Shown here piece by piece: positions 45,270 through 58,639 of a stretch of 64,000 nt of DNA; the first letter of the stretch is position 1, and every line of letters starts with the position of its first letter. The position numbers and the translations under genes are program-made. Location: NCBI GenBank assembly GCA_020002185.1, contig CM034537.1, forward strand, positions 66,026,539 through 66,090,538. The letters run 5' to 3'. Source of the DNA: Paraescarpia echinospica (Eukaryota; Annelida; Polychaeta; Sabellida; Siboglinidae). Under the pieces are notes generated by a model that was given only the letters and a program-made list of their open reading frames with translations, was not told where the DNA came from and made no database searches.

Positions 45270-45398
45270 TTAAAGTTGTAATGTTCTCGTTTATTAGACA
45301 ACTTTTCTGAGTAAGTGTGTAGACACGTTTATACGACACGTGTGTCAATTATCTGTCTGTACCAGTGCAATACTTCATGAGGCATACGACGCGTCGCG

Positions 45399-45524
45399 AT
45401 GAAGTTGGCACCGCGGGAAGAAGAAAGTTTGCTCGTTCACCAAGTTGGGTCGCTGGCCCAGAAACGCCTGGCTCGTGGCGTGCGGCTGAATTACACGGAG
45501 GCGATCGCGTTGATCGCTTGTCAG
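45399..45524 (+). CDS. urease, first exon (gamma-subunit region)
   Basis: ATG at 45399 opens 42 codons that end at CAG|GTTGGT, phase 0. The peptide begins [15 protein letters not shown] and continues [20 protein letters not shown], the very conserved start of the urease gamma region. It is much closer to the single-chain eukaryotic (plant) ureases than to bacterial UreA. Urease hydrolyses urea to ammonia and carbamate with a dinuclear nickel centre; those residues lie in later exons. I find no further urease exon in the remaining 18 kb, which is filled with transposons, so the first intron must be very long or the gene is broken. The gene is divergent from ureG, whose product activates urease. 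Confidence 0.9.
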
Positions 45525-45628
45525 GTTGGTAGAGACCGAAGACGAATGGTCAGTGTCCCGTAGCCCAAATACATATTTTGTATTGTTGCTTACGTGGATT
45601 AGGACTTAGCCTTAGCTTAGGTAAAGAC

Positions 45629-48600
45629 CCTGGGCCCGTATTCTCGAACGACTTACGAATTTCTTAGCGCCATTTTTACATAAAAATGACCTCAAAAGAG
45701 CGTAAGTTACGATTTTTTCGCAAGTGCTATTCTCGAAACAGTTACGATACGAACATTCGCAAATATGGCGTATATTTCATCGCAAAGTTACGCCAACACA
45801 AGAGGTCGCGTAACTTTTTCGTAACTTTTGTGGTACTGCTTTCAGATAGAGATCTCTCAGTTATTTGCTGTTACAACGTCGTAAAAACGCATTAGTAAAT
45901 TGTGTGTGATTCAATGATACTGGTGTGTGTTTGTCAATTTTTATTGACGGCTGAAATTGCATAAATACCCTCTTTGAAAGCGGCGCCGCGACTACACTGC
46001 TAGCCAATGCAAAATTCCACCATAAAAAGTAAACAAGCGGGACCAGCAACAAACGGGACCGATTAGTAATTCACTGCAGTAATTTATAGATTGACTGCAT
46101 GTTACACAATTACTATTTGTGTAGGCACGTTTAATTGCACTTGAAACCACAATTTCTATTTCAGAAGACCACAGTATTGCAGACATTAATTCGATGGCAT
46201 GAAAATCTATATATTAATGTAAAAAGATGTATAAAAAGGACACTATTTCTTTACATAAACATATTTCATTTATTATTTATCATGGCCATGGGACACAGAT
46301 TTTGCCAAATTTATCTAATGTTTCATATGTACATTATGTTAATGTTCCACCACATCTACATACAAATTAATAGGTAAGTAAGCCTGGCTGCCACTTTCAG
46401 ATATATATGCTGCTTGAGAAATGCTATATTAAGTGCAGCAATATTATGACAACCCGTGATAGATTGCATCATTTATTCAAGCATTGACAATACCATCCAA
46501 AACAAATATGTAACTATTATAATGGAAATGATAATTATGTATATAAATTATATAAGTATATAAAATTTAATATATATATATACAGTGTATACATAGATAC
46601 TAAGATAATATGTTTGAATACACCTACCTTTGTGTCTACAAAATAACATAACACTTGTAAATATAATGTGTGAGTACACCTGTATTGTTGAAATAAGTTT
46701 GATCTTGAAACAGTGCATATACACTAAACCTCAGATATAACAATAATATACACACATGCCGACCTAGCAGTCATAGTTATGGAGAAATAAATTGTGTCTG
46801 TTTCTATTTTCTAGGTAGTCATAAATGGAAAATACTGTTGACTATGACAATTACGGGCCGATATAAAACATTATTGTACATTTTTGGCACATCCCATTTT
46901 CCAGGTGCCAATAATCCAATTTCTTTTCTCACCAAACCGACTTACCAACAGAAGACATAACATTTATCTTGACCTTGTAGTTGTTTTACAAAATGTAACA
47001 ACTGAATCAGTATAAAGAAGATTGCTAACATACTGCTTTTACCAGTAGATCTTAGTATACCAGGTCATTAATTTTTATATAGTCTCCAAAGCGATTGATC
47101 TGCATCTTAGAAATCCTTTATACACTGTATAATTTATTTTGAAAAATAAATACCACCGTTAACAATTTATGCAAACAATGGATATTAATGAAAAGTATTA
47201 TAATAATTCCAGATGTCATAGGAAAACAAGAAACTTGTCGGTATAATGAGGTGTTCGTACATGAATTAGTATTTAAGGTATTTGATGTATAATTGATTGT
47301 TATGTGAATTTATGGTGGTCTTCCTGGTGTTCATTTAATGTTCGAGTTTCAATGTATCCTTGAAACATTGCAAAGAGAAGAAATGTGCCACATCCACGCA
47401 AAGCATTGCAGAACATGATGTTAATACAATCAAATGTTGATGTCACTACAGCACCAATACATGGAGCAGCACAGGCTACGCATGATTCGCAGATTGTTTA
47501 GCCACTTTAGATTTTTCTTTTCTGCAGCTACATTGTCTTCTTGGTGCTGCACCATGTCCAGTTGTATCTTTTTGCATCTTTTAATTTCAAGATGCAGCAG
47601 TCATTCCAGTCCATCAACTTTCTTTCTGAAAACACATATGTAGCACATCATAAATATGTATAGTTATGTTTCATTTTTAAATACAGCCGTATTAGACACA
47701 CCATATTTATTGTGCTACTGGTGATACCTAAAACATATACAAAAAATATATACATATTATACTTCTTTAGTGTCCATACAATACACGGGCAAAGTAGATA
47801 CTACCCAGTATTTATAAAATGTTATAACATGTAAAAAAAACTAGACTGTACCAGACAACAACACCACTGATAGAGTACACAATACCATAACCACATATTG
47901 TAACTTACCTTTCATTTCAGCCTTTGGATGTGGTATCATGGTTATTTGTTAGATGATGCTGGATGTGTGCTGTAAGTACAGAAAATTTCACTGCAGTTGT
48001 TTTGTAGCAAGTTTATATTGCATTGATTTGTTATGTCATTATGCACTGGGTACATGAAATACTGTTCTTTGATCATCTTTATTCCTCACTACCTTAGCCC
48101 TATACATAGACACATCATCTAACATAGTCCATATACAGGGGGGATCCAGAGTGGGTAGTCTATGGGGGCACAAATTTGAACAATAGTAGTGGGAGTGCAT
48201 GTATAAATGTCAACAAGTTTTAATAGTATTTAGGCTTAATACGCCAATGTAGCACGTAATTAGTTAACAAATACACGCCCTAGGCCAAGTACTAGGGGCC
48301 TGCTAAATTAATATTTAATACAACTGCACAGCCACAAGTCACTACTGTGTTAAACCATCTACTCACTACATTACAAGTTATAACAAACCACAAATATGGA
48401 ACTGGAAGACATATGCCTCCTTGGTCACGCCCCTTGTTTCCGGTTACGTCTTACGAAGTTACAACTTTGACGTTTGAGTTTGATTGACTTAGTCAAGTTA
48501 GTGACAGACTAGCGTCATGCCATGGTCATGGAATGTGCGCTATTAGAGCGATAGAAAGACCGAGTGATCAAAATAAGTCTCACCTTCACCGGCGCGTCGT

Positions 48601-49177
48601 CTGAATAGTAATCGACATCATACACATATGCAGGTGGTGTCTTCTAATTGTACTATGTAACAGTGTAGTGAGGATACGTAGACGAAGCGTCAAATTCCTA
48701 ATTCTGTAATGTAAACATTGAGTGGCTTAGCTTGGCCTTGGGCTTGGGCCTTGGCGTTACGTTTTGTGTCTGTCATTTCCGTTCAAATGCTTCGCTGGCG
48801 TTAAGCCCATTAATTATTACCTATGCATCAACATATCTCAATGGCAATGCTACATTAAGTTTTGCATATTAGCTATACTGATTAGTCACCATGTTCCTTC
48901 GAACAATTGTGTACGTTATTCTTTTTCATACACAGCCAGGAACACATGAGCAACGTTAAAACGGTAAAACATAGTAAAACATCAGTGACCGTATCTGTTG
49001 CAACGCAAGCAAACCCTCGCGAGATTTTCGTATGCAAGTTCCGAATTTCTTAGCTGCGAAACTTCGTAAGCGTTTCGAGAATACCAACTTGTGAAATTTC
49101 GCAGTTAAGAAATAATCCGCCATATTTGCGCAACTTCTTACGTACGAAATCTGTTTCTTCGAGAATACACGCCCTGG
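45629..49177. mobile_element. Harbinger-like inverted-repeat element in urease intron 1
   Basis: The left end CCTGGGCCCGTATTCTCGAA and the right end, reverse-complemented CCAGGGCGTGTATTCTCGAA, match at 17 of 20. Similarity continues for about 100 bp inward (AAATATGGCG on the left, CGCCATATTTGCG on the right). The 3.5-kb body is AT-rich and holds no transposase I can read. At 47640-47430 the minus strand has a short Lys-rich coiled-coil-like stretch. No target duplication was found. The Harbinger assignment rests on the style of the ends only. Confidence 0.55.
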
Positions 49178-49297
49178 TGACCTGAACGTATATACAACAT
49201 CCAAGGGCGTATTATATTTACGCAATTACACCGGCTTGAACAGAGTTTGTGGTGAAAGTCCATTAGCACAATTCATTTACTGTTTGTTTGTAGACCT

Positions 49298-49305
49298 ACT
49301 ATAAG
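49298..49305. repeat. hAT target-site duplication, left
   Basis: ACTATAAG, identical to 53356-53363. Confidence 0.9.
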
Positions 49306-50484
49306 CACTGGCGTAGTCAGAGGGGGGGGGCCCAAGGGGCCCATGGCCCCCCCAATCCCGGAAAATTATGAGGGTAGGGGACTGAGGACCTACAATTGGT
49401 TGCGTCAGTGACAAGGTACAGATGTTATAGTGGTGCCTGTGTAGGACTTCCCAGTCCTACCCTTTGCTTTGGCAAAGAAATTTCAAATGGGATTAAGATA
49501 CCCCTCGTTTCTGCTGTAGGCGATAAGCATCCAGCAGGCTGCAGCCCAAGAGGTGACAGGGCAACGAAAATGTCATCATTCACAATGTGCTTGATGGCTA
49601 ATGCCTATTAATATATCAACACAAGGATGCAAAATGGTAATTGCCCGACAAGATGATTAGTTACTGGACTAAGATCAAGTTGCATGTTGCAGCCAAAGCA
49701 ATTTATCTAGTTGATTTTCCACTGGGTAGTCGGAACTTCGTGTCGTGAATTTATTAGTTTTAATAAGGGACTAATGTTAGACATGACACAGAAATTTTTG
49801 TGAAGCTCACTCGATGCCACCGCGGTGAACGCCAGCACTTCATCATCCATGTTAAGGTAGGAATGTTTATTATTTCATCGGAGTAAGTGACCAAGTGTTG
49901 GTATTTTTGGTCATGTTGCTTGTCTGTAGGTTTGGGAGATGTAGCATGAGAAATATGGCGGCATTAATTGGATATTATGTAGGGGCTTTAAGGGTTCGTG
50001 TCTCTCTGGTATTGTGTCGTTTTTCTCTTAGTTTGGCGGCTTCTATGAAAGTTTTTGTTGAACTGGCAGCTACATTGGTCAGTAAACTTGGTTGTCATGT
50101 CGTTATTCAGTTTAAACGAGTTGGGTTTGAGAATGCAGCATTGAGCCGGAATCATGCGATGCACGAATATTGGACACTCTACTTTATTGTACACACACGC
50201 ATGCACGCACACACACACGCACGCACGCACATCTATATGATTTATCATGCCGTTACATATTGGTCATTGGAAGTGTTTTAAGTGACGTTCAGTTAAGCAA
50301 GATATGTCAAAATAAGCGTACAGTAGACCTGTGCCTACTGTTCATTTACACCTGCAAAATGGACGTCAGCTCGACGGCATGTGTCAGGTACAGTCACAAC
50401 GGGAGTTCCGAATGTATACGTCGATCAACGAATGTGAGTTGTTCATCAGATTTTAAAATAATATTTTACATTTTTTAGCAAGTC

Positions 50485-53150
50485 ATGGCTGAACCACCAG
50501 CCAAGCGGAAACTTCAATCTTCGCTGACATCTTTCTTCGTGTCTTCATCTTCAACACCCACACTCCCACCATCTCCACCTACCGTCTCTCAACCAGATCC
50601 ATCGGATGTTGGATCAAACAAGGAAGCAGTGCATCATTCTGCAGTTTGTCGCACACTAAGTGCAGAAGATCGGGCAGTATTCATCAAGCCCTGGATGCCA
50701 CCGACAGAAGCCTACTTTCCGTCATCCACTCACGTGAAGTCAGGGGTACAGCGCCGTCGCCGGTTGCTTCCTCATCATCTCAAGAATTTTCCCTGGCTTG
50801 CAGTGAGCAGAGTCCATGGACGAGAAGGAGCGTTTTGCATCCCCTGCGTTCTGTTTGCGACATCATCTGGTGTGGGTGGTCGGTCGGATGGACATGGACA
50901 ATTGCCTGGTAATTTGGTAACGAAGCCATTAAGTCGGTTTGACGACTTGACAGGAAAGAACGGTGCACTATCAAGTCACCAACACAATGATTAGTGTCAT
51001 TCGAATGGAGGAATTTAAGGCAGTATTTGTGCAGGGTCAACTTGACGTACGTTCCAGATTGGATGAGGCCCGCAAGAAAGAGATTCAACAGAACAGAGAC
51101 CTCCTCAGGCCGATTGTTGACACGATCCTTACATGTGCCCGTCAAAACATCTCTCTACGAGGGCATCGTGGCGAATGTTGGTCGGTTGCTGCAGATGGTG
51201 AAGAAGCAGAACTGAATGATGGTAACTTTCGAGCATTACTCAGATACAGGATAAGAGGAGGGGATTCTGCTCTGAAGACACATGCGGAGACAGCGAAAGC
51301 AAATGCAACATATCAGTCTGCTGACATTAAGAATGCACTAATCTCGGCTGCAGGGGACTTGGTTAAAACGACAGTGATTACAAGAATCAAGAATGCAAGA
51401 TTTTGGGCAATAATTGCTGATGAGACCATGGACAGGCAGAAGAGAGAACAGCTGGCAGTTGTGATACGATACGTTCTACCTGGTGAGGCTGGAGTATGGC
51501 AGTGCTACGAAGACACTGTATCGATATTAGATGTTTTCTCTGACATCAAGTCAAGTGGAGAATCAGCAAAGGACAGCGAGATTCGACTCACCGGAGTAGC
51601 AGTTGGCAAAACCTTGTTACGAACTGTCGCAGCGCTGGGTCTTGACCTTTCAGCTTGTGTTGGCCAAGGTTACGACGGAGCCAGCTCCATGGCATGTTGG
51701 TGCGGCATCCACATTTCAAAAAGATGCTCCCCTCGCCCATTACTTCCACTGTGCCATGCACTGCTTGAATCTAAGTGTCTCGAAAGCAGTATCTGCGCCA
51801 GCAATCAAACATGCACAGACAGTTGTGAAAGATGTTTCAGCGTGTTTCCGTTCAAGTGCCAAAAGAACAGACTTGCTCAAAAACTGTATCGAGAATGCTG
51901 ATGACACACGTGTATCGAAGAAGAAGCTGACTACTTTGTGCGAAACACGTTTTGTAGAGCGGCATACAGCTGTTGTTACACTGCGACAGCTTCTGAGATT
52001 CGTGATGGAGGCGCTGAGTGAGATGAAGAGCTGGCAATCATCAGAAGCAAGGACAACAGCGAACATCATGGAGAGCTCCATTTGTAATTCCAACTTTGTA
52101 GTTTCGCTGCTGATTCTGGAAAAAGTGTCGGGTCTCATGCTGCCTATCACTCGTATTCTGCAAACAGTGGGGTTTGATCTTGTCCAGGCAATGGCTTCCG
52201 TTTCTGATCTCCTGGCTGCACTGAGAAGCATTCGGACAGAAACGGAATTCGCCAAGATGTTTGAAGAAGCTACTCTTGTTGCCGAGCTGCTGTGTATTAC
52301 GCTGAGTAAACCCCGGACAGCTTCACGGTCAGTTTACTGACCATCTGCCAAAGGAGATGACGGAAGTACAGAAACCTATTACAGAATCAACTTCTATTAT
52401 CCGACACTCGACATGGTTATCCGTGACATCGAGCTTCGCTTTGGGGTTCACCAATAACGAGCCGCAAACATCAGCTGCCTGATTCCATGTATGATGGGCT
52501 TCAAGGGAGTTGATGCTGACCAACAGTGGGGACTGCTGCAGTGTGCAGTGGACTTGTATGCAGAGCATCTGGTAGATCCAACGATGGCAATCAAGAGCGA
52601 GGTAGAGCTATGGTGGAAGAGGTGGGAGAGAGTGTCGGCAGACAAACGGCCGAATGTGCATGCCCTACTGCAACTGCTGGCCACTTTGCCAATCACAACG
52701 ACCGAGGCAGAACGGTTGTTCTCAAAGCTAGAGAGAACGTTGACAGCAATCGGATCTACCATGGAGGAGAAACGACTGGAGGCACTTCTGATGCTGCAAG
52801 TTCACAGAGCGCACACACCATCCATCGACGCTGTGATTAACAAGTTCACAGAGCGCACACACCATCCATCGACGCTGTGATTAACAAGTTCACAGAGCGC
52901 ACACACCATCCATCGACGCTGTGATTAACAAGTTCACAGAGCGCACACACCATCCATCGACGCTGTGATTAACAAGTTCACAGAGCGCACACACCATCCA
53001 TCGACGCTGTGATTAACAAGTTCACAGAGCGCACACACCATCCATCGACGCTGTGATTAACAAGTTCACAGAGCGCACATACCATCCATCGACGCTGTGA
53101 TTAACAAGTTTGCTACTACGTCAGCTCGCCGACTCAGCTTTGTGTTGTGA
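50485..53150 (+). pseudogene. hAT transposase (TTF-finger/DUF4371/hAT-C type), frameshifted
   Basis: It starts MAEPPAKRKLQSSLTSFF, a nuclear-signal-like start. A TTF-type zinc finger follows with FPWLAV..GAFCIPCVLFA. The next frame (50963-51700) has the DUF4371 region with EIQQNRDLLRPIVDTIL, FWAIIADETMD and CVGQGYDGASSMA. A third frame (51603-52340) carries the helical insertion, with TTLCETRFVERHTAV. The C-terminal dimerisation domain at 52610-52810 reads ALLQLLATLPITTTEAERLF and EEKRLEALLML. Frames change near 50960 and 51690, and a stop occurs near 52338. Similar proteins are annotated as ZMYM1-like. The original end seems to be the TGA at 53148, now displaced by the 44-bp repeats. Confidence 0.88.
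52801..53108 (+). repeat. 44-bp tandem array, 7 copies
   Basis: Seven near-identical copies of TTCACAGAGCGCACACACCA and the following 24 bases. It starts inside the last codons of the hAT transposase (AHTPSIDAVINKF). The first six look identical; the seventh has GCACATACC. Near identity means recent expansion. Confidence 0.95.
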
Positions 53151-53355
53151 AGAATCGAATAAACAATTGGTTGGAGACACTTGTAAGTCTGTTGAATACA
53201 CCTTTACACTTTATTTACACAATAACTAATTATTTTAATCGTTTGGAGGACATTGTATCATTTCTCTGATTAATCCCATAAAAACCGTTCTGTGTCATAT
53301 CCCGCTACTCATTGCTTGCTTGGATGCCGGATACAAAATCCCGCCTACGCCACTG

Positions 53356-53363
53356 ACTATAAG
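53356..53363. repeat. hAT target-site duplication, right
   Basis: ACTATAAG, identical to 49298-49305. Confidence 0.9.
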
Positions 53364-55034
53364 TTTGCTTCCATGTTATGTCGCATGATGGCAGGCACTG
53401 TTAAAGTTTAAACGAATGAGTCACGCCCATAGCTATTTTATTAATCCTGTTATGTGTTAAGAATCGGAACGGGAATTGCTAATTAATCAATTCTTTATAA
53501 TATAACATTCCACCTGAGTGTTTGATTTACTATATTTATTGTTGATAACTCGTGTTATGTCATTAAACAGCTTTATTCGAGCAAATACATACACATGCCA
53601 AATCGCCATACTGTTTAGTTTCAATGTCGCGGGGAGAGCGAGTCAGTCCAAAGTGCCACTAGCTCGTCGGCTAGATGGCCGCATTAGTTGACGCATATCA
53701 TGTTTCCGGTCTACAGTAACGTCACGGTATCTCTTAAAGCTGCAATATCAGTTCGATTTTTTTGCTCCTCGCTTTTCTGACTAATTTCCCGAAAAAGCAA
53801 AGCTATCAAGTATCCCCTATAATATCCTAGTTCGTTGGTGCACTTGTGCTACTTCGTTTTGTTGAAATTAATAAACAAACTGCAAACTATTTTGAATTTG
53901 GTTTCGAGTCGAAGGAGTCGAAACTAGCAACACTTACTTGAACTTGGACATGCACCTGGAAGTGGAAACTTCATTTAATAGTATCGTGTTCACGCATTTG
54001 GGCGAGACTGACCTCTGACCTTCAAGATTGGTGCCTCGATCAAACCGTTTTTGTTGATAGTACAGTGTTCGCAAGCGTTTATATAACACGTTCTTATTTT
54101 ATGGCATTTATGCCGGCGATCGGACGTCCCCGGACATATGCCACTGACTCAGCGAGAAAGGGCCAAATTACACAGACAATGACAATATTCACGCCAGACG
54201 GTTTATTTGGGAAAAAACCAGTATGGATTTGTAGAACGACACAAATCACAAAAGAAAGAGCTGGAGTAAGTCTGTTGCATGTTGCAAACATAAATTCGTA
54301 TATACGGTGCAAGTAAATACACGTGAAACAATATAGCCAAGCCTCAGTGGCTGTACTTTCGTAATAATCATGCCTATGCAGTGGCGAAAATTTTCAATAG
54401 CACCACCACCCTCCCCCCGTCTCCCGATATCACCACTCCAGCCGAGACAGCAGAGCGTCTGAAGTTATAGTTACGACGGCTCGGTAGTGACAACATTTAG
54501 ACCACACCATTTGGTTCCATCGCCAGTGGAGGTTTTTGTGCCCCCCAGGCTCGATTTCTGGATCCACCCCTGTATGTGATAGTTTTGTTTGTCTGCATGA
54601 GGATTTTGCAGTATTGGGTGTCCTCGTTAAATTGCATATTGTTGTTAGAAATGCATGTGAATTAAAGTAAAGACAATGTAAAGTAAAAACATTTTATTGA
54701 AACTATTTGATGAGATTGACTACAAAATTATGAATAGCTCAATACAACTACAGGTACAATCACTGCACTAGATATGTATAATGTAATAATTTTTAATATC
54801 ACATACACATCACATGCACATGAAATGCAAAGCAACAATAGAAACAAAAATTAGGAAGAGGTTGAACAAATGTCAGGTACATATAAAAAAAAACCAGTTA
54901 CTTTTATCACGATTCTTTGTTGCAAAAAACAACACTAGTACATGTGATATCAAATGCTAGTTGTAGTTTATACATGCCTTATATGTTTACAACTCACAAA
55001 ATTAGTGACTAAACAATGATGTGTATTTAACAAA
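53364..55034. other. intergenic or intronic; dispersed-repeat pieces
   Basis: At 53405-53500 lies a block (ACGAATGAGTCACGCCCATA, then GGAATTGCTAATTAATCAA) that recurs at 58948-59025. Near 54396 (CAGTGGCGAAAATTTTCAAT) and 54573 (CTGGATCCACCCCTG) are hAT-style end motifs without clear partners. No exon recognised. Confidence 0.45.
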
Positions 55035-57060
55035 TTTTTAGTCCTTTGGCCGAAGGTCCAAGGGACTATTGCCATCACTCTCCGTCCGCCGTTAGCTGCC
55101 GTATCTCAGAAACCGTTCAGCAACTTTTTCTCTAATTTTGCATAGACATATCTTGGGGCACTGCCACTATGCACGAGAAATCTGTATTTGATTGAATCAT
55201 TCTAAGGGCTCCCTAGGGCCTCCAAGGACCCCAAACCTAGAAAAAAATTAACATTTGGTCTATTTTTTTAAAAACTGTTCAGCAACTTTTTTTCTAATTT
55301 TGCATAGATGTATCTTAGGGTGCTGCCACTATATACAAGAAATCTGTATTTGATTGACTCATTCTAAGGGCACCTAAGGGGCCCCCAAAGTGCAAAAGGT
55401 TTACATTATCTGGTGATGTGGTTTTGAGAAGGGCCCTTGAGACCACCCCCAACATTAGATGTTGTGTATTGTTCCACAAAGTCAACAGCTGTGACTAATC
55501 TCTACAGCCCAGTCCATTGAGACCTTGACTAATCTTTAATTGGTCACAGCACCCAGGCAGAGTAGACACACTTGACCCCTGTTAGACTGAACAGTTGCCT
55601 AACACTTTTAAACTGTATCTTCAAAACTATTGATTTTCTATAATTGCAAGTTGTGTTTATTTTGATGTTCATTTAATTATTATAAAATGGTGTGACTGTG
55701 GTGTCTTGTCTCTTGTTAGACTGAACAGTTGCCTAACACTTTTAAACTCTATCTTCAAAACTATTGATTTTCTATATTTGCAAGTTGTGTTTATTTTGAT
55801 GTTCATTTAATTATTATAAAATGGTGTGACTGTGGTGTCTATTGGTTAAAGATGTATTGTCTGTAGAAACCTGTAGGTGACAAACATAGAAAATTAATAT
55901 TCTGTCACCTGTAGGTGACAAACATAACAAATTAATATTCTGGACAACTATAGAGTGAAATATCCTACATTTTATTTATATCAAATGCATTCTACTGTTC
56001 TGTTTACGCTTGCCATGCCTTGTGTAGACATGGTACTGTGTAAATCAATTGTATCAATATAGACTAATAATTACAGATTCACAATATAGTTGACACCTGA
56101 AACAACCAAATGTCAACCATTAGAAGAGTTGACATAGTTAAGGCACAATAAAGCCTTTTGTGTCAAGACAAATACAATTCAACCAATACTCCTATCTGAA
56201 CACTGCCTGTTCTTCACCTATTACTTTCGCTTTGATTAGGTATGTGGTCAGTCTGGTGTTCTGAACAATCACTAAGGATTAATGAACACTTGTGCAGAAT
56301 GTCACCCACTTGGCAGGTTTAATTGATCTATTCAGCAATGATGACACTGCTTAGGCCTCACTCTGGACACTGTCACTCACAGTGTTGTGTGTTGTCTTAG
56401 TTGGTGCATTGAACTAATCTACTCGACCATGAATCAGTGGTGGCTCTGGTTGTGTATTACACCCAGCTGTGGAGCTAAGATTCTCTGCCTGCTATTGTTT
56501 GATGGAAACTGACTAATCTGTAATTGGTCACTGACAGTAGCTTGTGTCAACAGACAGCATTAAGCCACTAGACCCCTGTTAAACTGGACAGTTGCCTGTA
56601 GGTTTTAAACTGTGTCAAACAGTGAGTCTACCTTTTGCTCTCAGATAATCTGTCCTCTTAGTTTTACACATGAAGACATAATCTGGCATAACTTGATAAG
56701 TCTTTGTAGCAGCACAGTGTATCATTGCAACATAACATACATATTACATACTGTGTGCCACATTTGAATGTTGTGCATGTAATATTTCCATGCAATCCAT
56801 TTGTATATATAATGTAAAACTTCAACAGCCGTTTTCTTAATTTTCACTTTTTGATCCCTACCATGTTCAATGCTCCATAACTTTGCCAATTTTTGTAGCA
56901 GTCATATTTTTATAAACTATGTAAAGCACCCTACCAAACCTTTACAAGGATGTAAGAAAACAATGTTACAATTTTTCCGACTTATCACTCATTTGGTCAG
57001 CCGGGGTCACATATAGACGTATTAGTCCAAAGGACTTCAGGGCCACTTGGCCCATTTTTT
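55035..57060. repeat. dispersed element family F, copy 1 (2.0 kb)
   Basis: Starts TTTTTAGTCCTTTGGCCGAA and ends GGCCACTTGGCCCATTTTTT. Start, end and several internal blocks (for example TACACCCAGCTGTGGAGCTA near 56458) are shared with copy 2 at 61266-63953. Both ends form short hairpins (AGTCCTTTGG..CCAAGGGACT at the start; AGTCCAAAGGACT at the end). No coding frame. The class is unknown. Confidence 0.7.
55594..55840. repeat. ~119-bp tandem duplication inside family F copy 1
   Basis: The block from GAACAGTTGCCTAACACTTT to GTGACTGTGGTGTCT occurs twice in a row with very few differences (C/G and A/T changes). A recent tandem duplication. Confidence 0.9.
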
Positions 57061-58639
57061 TTATTTAATGCCCATAAAATGTAAACCAATGAGAACAAAT
57101 TACTTAGACAGATGTTTAGATGAACAAATGTAATATCAAATAAAAATAACTATATTACGATTCTTAGTTAAAAAAAACATCAATATGATATCAAATTCGA
57201 AAATTTTGTAGTTTGTGCAATGCTTGGTGTGTTTACAACTTGCAAAAAGTAGTGACTAGAATAGACAGGGTCATCGCCATGTGACTGAGAATTACTTATA
57301 CAATCACTACATGCTACATTGCTCCAGTTTACTCAGCTGTATGAAGAGTACTTGCTACAGACAGTGGTGGATAGTCTACTACACATATTCATGTTTGACA
57401 TTTTAAGCCTGAGGTTTAATGGTCAAAGTGAATGTTGGAAATGACAAAATGAGGTGTTATTGTGATGCTAACAGTGTATTTTCCCCGTCAAGTATTCAAA
57501 GGTTCATAATATGTATATCAGCCTTCTTCAAGAATGAATAATTTATTTCACAATTTTATTTCAGTGTCATCACCATATGCTAAATACTTTTTAAAGGTGT
57601 ATTAATGTCTTTCTTGATACACTGGATATAGTATACAAGTGCAGAAGTCAACATAGTTTTTCATGTCCAAGATGTTATTATTAAAATGTTTATGAAAACA
57701 AATGTATATTTAAATGTGCACATTAAAATTTTTCGATAACATATACGTGGTTGATTGTAATAAATTTGAAATTACGTGGATTGATCAAATGTGGGCCTCC
57801 CGCAGACTATGTCTGCCTGGCCTGGGTGACCGCTTGTAGCCCCTCCTCTGCCTCCTCTCAGTCTCATTCATGGGTTGCAGTGTGGCCTCTAGCAATATCA
57901 TAATTAAAGTTACGTATTATGTATTTATATATTGCTGTATGTATATACATATTGGTAAATACATAGGAATAGCTGGCAAATGTGAGTTGAAAGGTATCAC
58001 AGGATACCAATTAATGCATTACATACACTAAAGCCAGGCATCAAGGACCACAATGAAAACAAGTGCGTGCATTTTCTTGTGTAATCCTTATTTATTTATG
58101 TATTTACACGTTTACATTTATATATTGAATAAAATCACTACCATGGTTGTCATAAAAATCTTAATTATTTTGCATAAAATACAATGCAAATCAACAATAC
58201 TCTGCAGTAATAGTATCAAAATATGAGTCACAAAACAATGTTTTAATAATTATGATCACCAATATAATACTCCCGTGTTTGACGTTCTGTTACACGAAAT
58301 TACGGATGCTCCCTGACTAAGTTACTCGCATGATCAACAGGGGCCTGCTGCCAAAGTAATGTTTCTTGTCATTTCGCACCCTCACGTCATCTACTCTCTA
58401 TAAGTATTGTTGGAATAACATAGCTTATTAACAAGATCCTGTGTAACCAAATACAATACATATCAAATATTATGCTCGTTGACGTTGCCACTCTCTGACT
58501 GAATCTCTGGCCGATATCATATGATGACTGTCTGAGAGTCGGCCTCGAGTCGAGTGTAGACATTTGCAAGTTGCAATTCTCGTTGAATTAATACACGGCT
58601 ATGCGTTCTTGTTGCTAACTGCAATAGTGTAATACGTAC
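57061..58639. other. no gene; SINE fragment at 57290-57375
   Basis: Contains a piece of the SINE body seen at 17100-17180 (TACATTGCTCCAGTTTACTCAG, then AGACAGTGGTGGATA) without its tRNA head. The rest is AT-rich and uncharacterised. Confidence 0.5.

Larger units (their letters stand above)
49306..53355 (+). mobile_element. hAT transposon, complete ends, inactive transposase
   Basis: A 4050-bp element. Its terminal inverted repeats are CACTGGCGTAG at the left and CAGTGGCGTAG (reverse complement) at the right, 10 of 11 matching. Perfect 8-bp target duplications ACTATAAG flank it. It carries one transposase gene, broken by shifts, and a 44-bp tandem array at the gene's end. Confidence 0.93.

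Noticed and set aside
51740..52255. A 171-codon minus-strand frame
   Set aside because: It is the antisense of the hAT transposase middle part and shows no domain of its own.
54065..54316. An 83-codon plus-strand frame as a possible urease exon
   Set aside because: Its sequence matches none of the conserved urease blocks, and it has no fitting acceptor and donor.
48135..54580. One element bounded by CAGGGGGGATCCAG (48137) and CTGGATCCACCCCTG (54570)
   Set aside because: It would overlap the Harbinger-like element without nesting. The matching motifs are short, so two separate element ends are more likely.
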